A DNA stretch of 64,000 bases from Rhodoferax sp. (lineage in GTDB: Bacteria; Pseudomonadota; Gammaproteobacteria; Burkholderiales; Burkholderiaceae_C): contig NZ_JADMJN010000003.1 in the NCBI RefSeq assembly GCF_018780565.1, positions 496,001 through 560,000 of the forward strand, written 5' to 3'. Positions 52,038-59,303 of this stretch are shown one piece after another (positions within the stretch are counted from its first letter, which is position 1; each line of letters starts with the position of its first letter). The notes beneath the pieces are model-generated. The model was given only the letters and a program-made list of their open reading frames with translations, did no database searches and was not told the origin of the DNA. The position numbers were made by a program, and so were the translations under genes.

Positions 52038-53192
52038 TCAGGTCGGATAAGTGCCTGGCAGCAGGATGCCCTTGTCCACCGTATTGATGTGGGTGTGGCC
52101 ACAGAAGGCCATGGTCAGGTCCAGTTCCTTGTGGATGATCTCCAGCGCCTTGGTCACACCGGCTTCGCCCATGGCGCCCAGCCCGTAGAGAAAGGCGCGG
52201 CCAATGTAAGTGCCCTGTGCGCCCAGTGCGCGGGCCTTGAGCACATCCTGCCCCGAGCGGATGCCACCGTCCATGTGCACCTCGATGTCTTGGCCTACGG
52301 CAGCCACGATTTGCGGCAGTGCGCGGATGCTGCTTTCAGCACCGTCGAGCTGACGTCCGCCGTGGTTGGAGACGATCAGCGCGTCAGCGCCGGAGTTCAC
52401 GGCCAGGCGAGCATCCTCGACGTCCTGAATACCTTTGATGATGAGCTTGCCGCCCCAGCGCTTCTTGATCCATTCCACGTCGCCCCAGTTAAGCGCCGGG
52501 TCAAACTGCTTGGCGGTCCATTCGCTCAGGCTGCCCATGTTTTCCACGCCCTTGACGTGACCGACGATGTTGCCAAAGCCGTGCCGTTTGGTGCCCAGCA
52601 TCCCCAGGCCCCAGCGCGGTTTGGTCATCATGTTCAGGATGTTGGCGATGGTGAGCTTGGGCGGTGCGGAGAGGCCGTTTTTCAGGTCCTTGTGGCGCTG
52701 CCCGATGATCTGCAAATCCAGTGTCAGCACCAGAGCCGAGCATTGGGCTGCCTTGGCGCGGTCGATCAGGCGTTCGATATAGTCCCGGTCTTTCATCACG
52801 TAGAGCTGAAACCAGAAGGGGTGACCGCCGGTTTGGGCCGCCACGTCTTCAATCGAGCAGATGCTCATGGTGGAAAGGGTGAACGGCACACCGAATTTCT
52901 TGGCTGCCCGTGCCGCCAGGATTTCGCCATCGGCATGCTGCATGCCGGTCAGGCCGGTGGGTGCAATGGCCACCGGCATGGCAACGTCCTGCCCGATCAT
53001 GGTGCTGCGCGTGCTGCGGTTCTCCATGTTCACCGCCACGCGCTGGCGCAGCTTGATGCTCTGGAAATCGGCCGAATTGGCGCGGTAGGTGCTCTCGGTC
53101 CATGAGCCGGAGTCGGCGTAGTCGTAGAACATGCGGGGCACGCGTTTTTGCGCCAGAACGCGCAGATCTTCGATATTGGTGATCACAGACAT
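52038..53192 (-). CDS. lldD: FMN-dependent alpha-hydroxy acid dehydrogenase, L-lactate dehydrogenase type
   Basis: A 384-residue FMN enzyme of the glycolate oxidase/L-lactate dehydrogenase (cytochrome) family. The catalytic His lies in SNHGGRQLDG, the FMN phosphate loop is DGGIRSGQDVLKA, and PTGLTGMQHADGE and ICSIEDVAA are family hallmarks. The ATG at 53192 is preceded by GGAGAG. It would oxidise L-lactate to pyruvate with electrons to the respiratory chain. Glycolate or mandelate oxidase activity is possible but less likely. It is divergent from the trypsin-like protease gene. Confidence 0.9.
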   Translation of the reverse strand: MSVITNIEDLRVLAQKRVPRMFYDYADSGSWTESTYRANSADFQSIKLRQRVAVNMENRSTRSTMIGQDVAMPVAIAPTGLTGMQHADGEILAARAAKKFGVPFTLSTMSICSIEDVAAQTGGHPFWFQLYVMKDRDYIERLIDRAKAAQCSALVLTLDLQIIGQRHKDLKNGLSAPPKLTIANILNMMTKPRWGLGMLGTKRHGFGNIVGHVKGVENMGSLSEWTAKQFDPALNWGDVEWIKKRWGGKLIIKGIQDVEDARLAVNSGADALIVSNHGGRQLDGAESSIRALPQIVAAVGQDIEVHMDGGIRSGQDVLKARALGAQGTYIGRAFLYGLGAMGEAGVTKALEIIHKELDLTMAFCGHTHINTVDKGILLPGTYPT

Positions 53193-53307
53193 TTGTCTCT
53201 CCAATGGATTTGTTTGGCTGCATGGTAAAGGCTGATGAGCCTGCCTGGTTTGATATCCGCGAAAGTCGATTGAAAAAATTTGCACCGTGCACCCCTAGAA
53301 TCAGGGC

Positions 53308-54657
53308 ATGACTCCACTTGCCCGATGGCTCAAAGCGCTTTTCCTGGTTCTCTGCATGCTGGGCGCACCTGGCGCGATGGCCCAGGCTGCGGTGGGTGCG
53401 GAGGCCACGCTGCCAAAGCCCGGCTCTGACGCTGCGCCCATTTCCCACGATGCCCAGCGTGCTTACCAGAGCTCGCGCGACAAGCTGGTGCAAATCCGCA
53501 CCCTGCTGCGCAACACCAACACCCAGTCGAGTGTCGGGTCGGGCTTTTTCGTGTCTGCAGATGGCCTCATCATGACCAATTTCCACGTGGCCAGCCAGCT
53601 GGCGCTGGAGCCCGAGCGCTACCGGGGCGTGTACGTGCCGGTCGATGGCAAACAGGCGGAGGTCGAGTTGCTGGCGTTTGACGTGGCCCATGATCTGGCC
53701 CTGCTGCGCGTGAAGGACGCCGGCCCGCAGCGACCCGCTCTGAGTTTTCGCAGCAAGGACCAGGCCCTGGAGCGGGGCGAGCGTCTCTATTCGCTGGGCA
53801 ATCCGCTGGATATCGGTTTTGCCGTGACCGAGGGCACTTACAACGGGCTGGTGCAGCGCAGTTTTTATCCGCGCATCTTTTTCGGTGGCGCCATCAATCC
53901 CGGCATGAGCGGTGGCCCGGTGATTGATGAGGCTGGGCTGGTGATTGGCATCAACGTGTCCAAGCGGCTTGATGGCGAGTTGCTGAGTTTTCTGGTGCCC
54001 GCCGAGTTTGCCCAGGCCTTGCTGGCACGCGCGGCAACCCTGAACCCTATCACCCGCAAGGCGCAGGCCGAGGTGACGCGCCAACTGCTGGAGCACCAGG
54101 ACCAGGTGACCAAGCGCTTCACCGCCACGGCGTTCAAGGCGCAGAAGCATGGTGGCTACAGCGTGCCAGTGCCGGATGACGCCCTGGCGCGCTGCTGGGG
54201 CAGGGCGCGCGATGCAGATTTCAAGGCCTTTGACCTGGTGCGCACGAATTGCCAACTGGACAGCCAGGTTTTTGCCGGTGAAACCACGACCGGCTTCATC
54301 CGCCTGTTTTTTGAGGCCTACGACGCACCCAGGTTCAGCGCCCTGCGTTTTGCCCGGATGTACTCCGACAGCATGGCCAACGAGCGATTTGCAATGCGTG
54401 GCACGAGCCGCATGACCGCCGCCGAGTGTTCTGAGCGCTTCATTGATCGCGACGGCATGGCCATGCGGGCCGTGGTTTGCATGAGTGCCTACCGCAAGCT
54501 GCGCGGGCTCTACAACGTCTCGGTGCTGGTGACCTCGGTCAACCGGCCCACCCAGGGTGTGCAGGGGCGGATGGACGCCCACGGCATGAGCTTTGACAAT
54601 GGCTTGGCCCTGGTGGCCTACTATTTGAACGGGTTCAAGTGGGAGGGCGCACGATGA
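53308..54657 (+). CDS. Secreted trypsin-like (HtrA-type) serine protease without PDZ
   Basis: A 449-residue periplasmic or secreted serine protease. A signal peptide (about residues 1-25, ending AMA) precedes the protease domain. The catalytic triad is His93 (TNFHVA), Asp129 (HDLALL) and Ser201 (NPGMSGGPV). There is no PDZ domain. The C-terminal 200 residues are unassigned and include conserved cysteines. It overlaps the next FHA gene by 4 bases, so the two are translated together. A -10 box (TAGAAT, 53296-53301) lies just before the ATG, so the mRNA may be nearly leaderless. Confidence 0.87.
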   Translation: MTPLARWLKALFLVLCMLGAPGAMAQAAVGAEATLPKPGSDAAPISHDAQRAYQSSRDKLVQIRTLLRNTNTQSSVGSGFFVSADGLIMTNFHVASQLALEPERYRGVYVPVDGKQAEVELLAFDVAHDLALLRVKDAGPQRPALSFRSKDQALERGERLYSLGNPLDIGFAVTEGTYNGLVQRSFYPRIFFGGAINPGMSGGPVIDEAGLVIGINVSKRLDGELLSFLVPAEFAQALLARAATLNPITRKAQAEVTRQLLEHQDQVTKRFTATAFKAQKHGGYSVPVPDDALARCWGRARDADFKAFDLVRTNCQLDSQVFAGETTTGFIRLFFEAYDAPRFSALRFARMYSDSMANERFAMRGTSRMTAAECSERFIDRDGMAMRAVVCMSAYRKLRGLYNVSVLVTSVNRPTQGVQGRMDAHGMSFDNGLALVAYYLNGFKWEGAR

Positions 54658-55703
54658 GCTTTGGCGATACCGTGATGATGGAGGATGATGAGCCCGTATC
54701 ACAGCCAGCACGCCCTGCCGGTTTACAGGGTCTGCTGGAGGTGTTTGATCGCAACGGCGCCACGGTGGCGCGATTGCCGGTGACCCACTGGCCCATGACG
54801 GTCGGCCGCGCGCTTGATGCCGACCTGGTGCTGGACGATGTTCACGTGGCCGCGCAACATCTGCGCATTGAGGCTGGCGCGTCCGGGCAGGTGGTGGTGC
54901 AAGTGCTCGACACCCTCAATGGCGTGCGTTGCGGCAAAACCCTGCATCAGCGCGCAACGCGGTTTGACTGGCCTGCGGGCGAGGATCTTGTCCTGGGCCG
55001 CTTGCGCCTGCGGCTGCGTCTGCCGGGAATGCCGGTGGCGCCAGAGCAAAGGTTGCCGCAGTTGCCCTGGCGAACCGGTGCGTCGACGGTGGTGCTGGTG
55101 CTTGCCACAGTGGCGCTGGTGCTGGTGCAGACCTGGTTCAAGGCCAGCGAATCTGCCAGGTTCGCCCAGGCGGCGGTTTCGGTGGTGGGCGCGATGCTGG
55201 GGGCCTTGCTGCTGTGGGCCGGTTTGTGGGCTCTGGTGACCAAGCTGTTTGCGGGCCATCCCCACTTTTGGCGGCACGTGCGCATTGTGTGCGCGGCGCT
55301 GCTGGCTGACACCTTGCTGTCGGGCACCGGGTACCTGATGGCGTTTGCCTTCTCGTGGGAGAGTCTGGCGCGCTTCAATTTTCTCCTGAGCGCACCGGTC
55401 ACGGCGGCCGCCCTCAGTCTGCACTTGCTGGTGATGGCGCCGCAGCGTCGCAAGACCGTGGTCTCCATCGTGGTCGGTATCACTTTGCTGGGCACCTTCG
55501 CCATCATGGGCAGCAGCTGGTTGCAGAACAAGCGTCTGAGCAATCAGCTGTTCATGGCCGCCATTTTTCCACCCAACTGGCGGCTTGCGGCCACGGTGCC
55601 GGTGGATACCCTGATTCGGGACGCGGCCACCATCAGGCAGCGGCTGGATGAGCGCCTGAAGGATGGCGCGGAAGACGAAAACAGCGAAGAGGAAGAGGAC
55701 TAG
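54654..55703 (+). CDS. FHA-domain membrane protein
   Basis: A 349-residue inner-membrane protein. The N-terminal FHA domain (about 25-120) shows the phosphothreonine-binding pattern VGRALDADLVLDD...HLRIE and then LNGVRCG. About five hydrophobic helices follow (130-290), with a short C-terminal tail rich in acidic residues. FHA domains bind phosphothreonine peptides, but no Ser/Thr kinase gene is visible nearby. The ATG overlaps the protease stop (ATGA), and the protein is probably the functional partner of the protease. It overlaps pfkA tail-to-tail by 4 bases. Confidence 0.85.
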   Translation: MSFGDTVMMEDDEPVSQPARPAGLQGLLEVFDRNGATVARLPVTHWPMTVGRALDADLVLDDVHVAAQHLRIEAGASGQVVVQVLDTLNGVRCGKTLHQRATRFDWPAGEDLVLGRLRLRLRLPGMPVAPEQRLPQLPWRTGASTVVLVLATVALVLVQTWFKASESARFAQAAVSVVGAMLGALLLWAGLWALVTKLFAGHPHFWRHVRIVCAALLADTLLSGTGYLMAFAFSWESLARFNFLLSAPVTAAALSLHLLVMAPQRRKTVVSIVVGITLLGTFAIMGSSWLQNKRLSNQLFMAAIFPPNWRLAATVPVDTLIRDAATIRQRLDERLKDGAEDENSEEEED

Positions 55704-56821
55704 TCCCCGAAGCACACGCCCAGGTCGCGCCCGGTTTGCAGCGTATCGCTGTCAGGCGGCACGGCTTTCATGCGGCCGGCCACTTCTTCAAGGCTGACAT
55801 AGTTCACGTTCGGGAAAGCCAGCGCCACCATGATGCCGGACAAGCCTTCCTCCAGTGCGCGCACGGCGGCCGTGCCAAAGCGCAAAGCCGCGAGCCGGTC
55901 GAATGATGTGGGGCTGCCGCCGCGCAGCAAATGGCCCAGCACCACCACACGCGCATCCTTGCCGGTGCGCTCTCCCAATTCTTTGGCGATATGTTCGCCA
56001 ATGCCGCCCAGACGCTCTGCATGCCCTATCTCCGCGGGCGCCAGCACCTCGCGGTGACCGTGTCTGGGTTGTGCCCCTTCGGCCACCACCACCAGCGTGT
56101 ACATGCGCCCCTCGGCATCGCGCTCGTGAATCTTGGTGATGACCTTGTCCAGATCGTAGGCAATCTCGGGGATGAGAATGGCATGTGCGCCGCCCGCGAT
56201 GCCTGCGTGCAGCGCAATCCAGCCGGCATAACGCCCCATCACCTCCACCACCATCACGCGCTGATGACTCTCGGCAGTGCTGTGCAGGCGGTCCAGGCAC
56301 TCGGTGGCAAACGACACGGCGGTGTCAAAACCAAAGGTGGTGAAGGTTTTGTCCAGGTCGTTGTCGATGGTTTTGGGCACGCCCACCACGCGCAGGCCCT
56401 TGCGGTGCAGTTCGTTGGCGATGGTCAGTGAGCCATCGCCCCCCACTGACACGAGTGCGTCGATGCCCTCGCGTTCAAAGTAGGCCAGGATTTCATGGGA
56501 GCGGTCAGTTTCCACGACTGTGCCATCCGCCATCTTCACGGGAAAGTGAAGCGGGTCGCCCTTGTTGGTGGTTCCCAGAATGGTGCCGCCAAGGTGCGCG
56601 ATACCGCGTACCTGGTCACGCGTGAGATGCACCACGCCGCCCTTGGGATAGCGCTCGGGTTGCAGGATGCCGTTGAAGCCGTCCCGTATGCCAACGCATT
56701 CCCAGCCACGGTTGGCAGCGGCTGAGACGGTTGCCCGGATCACGGCGTTGAGTCCCGGCGCGTCGCCGCCGCCAGTGCAGATGGCAATACGTCGAATGGG
56801 GCGTCGAGTCGGGTTGCTCAT
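55700..56821 (-). CDS. 6-phosphofructokinase
   Basis: A 373-residue phosphofructokinase of the PfkA superfamily. The nucleotide site is GGGDAPGLNAVIR and the catalytic motif is PKTIDNDLD. At the phosphoryl-donor discriminating positions it has Gly in GGDGS (127-130, ATP-type) and Lys in PKTIDND (150, PPi-type). This Gly/Lys combination is known from the ATP-dependent group X enzymes, so an ATP donor is more likely. The gene is monocistronic and ends against the FHA gene. Many Burkholderiales lack this enzyme, so it is notable for metabolism. Confidence 0.9.
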   Translation of the reverse strand: MSNPTRRPIRRIAICTGGGDAPGLNAVIRATVSAAANRGWECVGIRDGFNGILQPERYPKGGVVHLTRDQVRGIAHLGGTILGTTNKGDPLHFPVKMADGTVVETDRSHEILAYFEREGIDALVSVGGDGSLTIANELHRKGLRVVGVPKTIDNDLDKTFTTFGFDTAVSFATECLDRLHSTAESHQRVMVVEVMGRYAGWIALHAGIAGGAHAILIPEIAYDLDKVITKIHERDAEGRMYTLVVVAEGAQPRHGHREVLAPAEIGHAERLGGIGEHIAKELGERTGKDARVVVLGHLLRGGSPTSFDRLAALRFGTAAVRALEEGLSGIMVALAFPNVNYVSLEEVAGRMKAVPPDSDTLQTGRDLGVCFGD

Positions 56822-56888
56822 GCGGATCTCCTGGGCGCGGCGAAACGCCTAGGATAAGGGCAAAAGCCGCTGACCGATCAGGCTTGGG

Positions 56889-57866
56889 TCAAGCGGTGAG
56901 GGTGATCTTGCCCGCGCGTCCCGGTATTGCACTCGCCGCCGCTGCCTGGGCTGCTTGCGCCAGATCAAAGGAGGCTTCCACGGGCAGACGCAGCGCGCCG
57001 GATGCAGCCAGCTTGACCAGTTCGCCGATCATGCGACCCAGTTCTGCCGGGGGAGTGGTTTCCGTGCGTTTGCTACCCCAGAAGCCTCTGATGGTGGCCT
57101 GCTTGAAGATCAGGTTGTCCGCGCCAATGACCAGCGGTTTGCCCGACATGGCCCCGAAGGACACCAGTGTGGCACCGACGGCCACCACGTTCATGATCTG
57201 GTTGGCGGCCTCGCCACCAATGGAGTCCACGGCACGAACAATCGGTGCGCCGCCGGTGATGTCTTTCACGCGCGCTTCCCAGCCGGCTTGCTCGGTCGAG
57301 ACACCGTGTGCGATGCCCAGTGCTTCAAGCTCCTTCACACCCGCATCGCGTCGCACCAGATTCACGACATTGACACCACGGGCTTGCGCCAGCATGGCCA
57401 GCGTCTTGCCCACTGCGCCATTGGCGGTGTTTTGCACCATCCAGTCACCAGCTTTCAGATTCAGGTCTTCAAGCAGCATGGTGGCGGACAGCGGCATCGC
57501 GATCAGCTGACAGGCCAGCGTATCGGGCACGGCATCGGGCATCGGAATCAGTTTCGCGGCGGGTGCCAGAAAATACTCCGCCCAGGTGGCCGATGCCCCC
57601 GCCATCATGACGCGCTGGCCCTTGCTCAAGTGCGACACACCTTCTCCGAGCGCATCCACCACGCCGACAGCTTCGGTGCCGGGCACGGCGGGCAGAGGCG
57701 GCTTGTAGCCATAGACGCCCCGGATGATGGCCAGGTCATGGTTGTGTATGGGCGACATGGTCATGCGCACGCGCACCTGCCCGGCAGCCGGTTCGGGCAT
57801 CGGCCGCTCGGCCAGAGTCAGAACGGCGCTTGGGTCGCCAAAAGATTCAAAAACAACGCTGCGCAT
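56889..57866 (-). CDS. Zinc-independent MDR reductase (enoyl/quinone reductase-like)
   Basis: A 325-residue medium-chain dehydrogenase/reductase. The N-terminal GroES-like domain (GDPSAVLTLAERPMPEPAAG) leads to the NADPH-binding NGAVGKTLAMLAQARGVNVV, with the family ANGAVG loop. It resembles the trans-2-enoyl-CoA reductase (ETR/MECR) and QOR groups, and the substrate is uncertain. The ATG at 57866 is preceded by AAGGAA. Upstream lies a tract of nine C and seven T on this strand, which could be unstable. No operon partner is seen. Confidence 0.85.
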   Translation of the reverse strand: MRSVVFESFGDPSAVLTLAERPMPEPAAGQVRVRMTMSPIHNHDLAIIRGVYGYKPPLPAVPGTEAVGVVDALGEGVSHLSKGQRVMMAGASATWAEYFLAPAAKLIPMPDAVPDTLACQLIAMPLSATMLLEDLNLKAGDWMVQNTANGAVGKTLAMLAQARGVNVVNLVRRDAGVKELEALGIAHGVSTEQAGWEARVKDITGGAPIVRAVDSIGGEAANQIMNVVAVGATLVSFGAMSGKPLVIGADNLIFKQATIRGFWGSKRTETTPPAELGRMIGELVKLAASGALRLPVEASFDLAQAAQAAAASAIPGRAGKITLTA

Positions 57867-57965
57867 GGAGAATTCCTTGAAAAAAAGGGGGGGGGACGTG
57901 TGGCGAAGCTTCTCTATCCCCACATTGCTGCTGGCACGCTAGGAGTGATGAGGATGGAGTCGCCC

Positions 57966-58538
57966 TTATTTGACTTGTGTGGCCTGCCTGAAGTCGCTGT
58001 CGCCGAACAGCTTGCCCAGCAGCTTTTTGTAAAGACTCGTGTATTCATTGATGGCGGTTGGGATGGCGTCCGCCCCGATGAACGCCGAGGGCCACTCGGC
58101 TTTTTCTTCGAGTTCCTTGTTGTACACGGGCTTGCCATCACGGGTCACTGAAAAACTGGCAGCCAGGGTGCCTCTACCAGTGCCGACAGACGCATCCAGA
58201 GCGCTTTTTGTGAGTAAGCCGTTGACGACGATCGTGGAATTCGCATCGTATTTGTTGCTTGCCTGCAGCTCCTGAATGAGTGCATCTTTCAAAAACAAGG
58301 CGAAGGAATTGTTGTGTGGCGATACAACCGTGGTCGCCCTGGCAGTCACCGATTGGTCCATGCTGACGGGCTTGTCCGGTGCAATGGAGAACTTGCCGAC
58401 ATTGACCGGTGCCATGCTGGAGGTTCTCAATGCCTCCAGGTTTTTCATTGTGGGCTGATAACTCAGAGCCATCTGGCCACAAGCTGTCAGCGCCAGGCTG
58501 CCTACCAGCATGGCCAGCAATAGAACGGTGCGAATCAT
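57966..58538 (-). CDS. Lipoprotein of unknown function (A)
   Basis: A 190-residue lipoprotein. The signal peptide ends in LTAC, with Cys about residue 20. The mature part has a beta-rich pattern (SIVVNG, FSVTRDGKPVYNKE) resembling small surface or assembly lipoproteins. The ATG at 58538 is preferred; a TTG at 58556 is possible. It lies 15 bases after the stop of lipoprotein B, in the same direction, so the two form an operon. I do not recognise the family. Confidence 0.75.
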   Translation of the reverse strand: MIRTVLLLAMLVGSLALTACGQMALSYQPTMKNLEALRTSSMAPVNVGKFSIAPDKPVSMDQSVTARATTVVSPHNNSFALFLKDALIQELQASNKYDANSTIVVNGLLTKSALDASVGTGRGTLAASFSVTRDGKPVYNKELEEKAEWPSAFIGADAIPTAINEYTSLYKKLLGKLFGDSDFRQATQVK

Positions 58539-58552
58539 GGGAATCTTTCTGT

Positions 58553-59179
58553 TCAATTAAAGGAGGGGTCGGATGCGAGGTTGTTCAAACCATTGCTGAT
58601 GATTTGACGAAGCATTGTTTCCACGGCTTCTTGAATCGAGGCCGACTTTGGTGCGTTGACAGGCGCACCAGCGGAGCCTAGCGAAGTATGTATTGCATGA
58701 CGAACCGTTTTGGAAATTTTTGGCGCAGCGCCGCCGGGAAGATAGTCGATCGTGCAGATGTAGCCGTCTGTGACGGTGCTGCCGGCCAGCCCAAAGGTGA
58801 GGCCGGTCACAAAGCCTTTCGCTGCGGCGTCGTCGGTGAGCAACACGTTATTCACGACGATATTAAGGACGGAACCGCTGGCGACAGGTGCGGATCCGAC
58901 CTGTGAGAACAGTGCGCTGCGCTGGACAAGCTCTGTTGCCTTGATTTTTAGTTGCTCCGTTGCGCGTGCATTGGTTGCGCCTTTGGTCTGGAACTCAAAC
59001 AAAAACTGGACCGGCTTGGGCGACTGAACCTTGATGACCTTTTCCGGTGGCACGTCCTTGAGTGCTGTGTCTACATAGTGCGTGGCACAGCCGGTGATGA
59101 GCAATGTCGTCAGTGCGGCCAGGGCGACACGCAGCAAGGTGCTGTGATGGAAAAAATGTGATTTTGTCGACTTCAGCAT
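58553..59179 (-). CDS. Lipoprotein of unknown function (B)
   Basis: A 208-residue lipoprotein. The start at 59179 has GGAG upstream, and the signal peptide ends in LITGC. The mature part has a glycine-rich hydrophobic segment (GFVTGLTFGLAGSTVTDGYI) after about residue 120. Similarity in domain plan to lipoprotein A (both with a region of FxxxL... and a helical C-terminus) suggests a related function. The pair is followed by uup on the upstream side. No regulator or transporter is adjacent. Confidence 0.72.
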   Translation of the reverse strand: MLKSTKSHFFHHSTLLRVALAALTTLLITGCATHYVDTALKDVPPEKVIKVQSPKPVQFLFEFQTKGATNARATEQLKIKATELVQRSALFSQVGSAPVASGSVLNIVVNNVLLTDDAAAKGFVTGLTFGLAGSTVTDGYICTIDYLPGGAAPKISKTVRHAIHTSLGSAGAPVNAPKSASIQEAVETMLRQIISNGLNNLASDPSFN

Positions 59180-59303
59180 GCCAAGGCTCCATTGGGTTAA
59201 ATGGCCGGTATGGTAAGCCATCGTTGATGCTGGCGAGTCGGTGAGGCAGGCGTACCGTCGAGCCAATCCGCCCGCGAGCCTCCAGGAGGCTGTCACATTG
59301 TTG

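Noticed and set aside
52849..54711. Open frame of 620 codons on the minus strand crossing lldD and the protease gene
   Set aside because: It is antisense to the protease and runs into lldD in a different frame. There is no domain.
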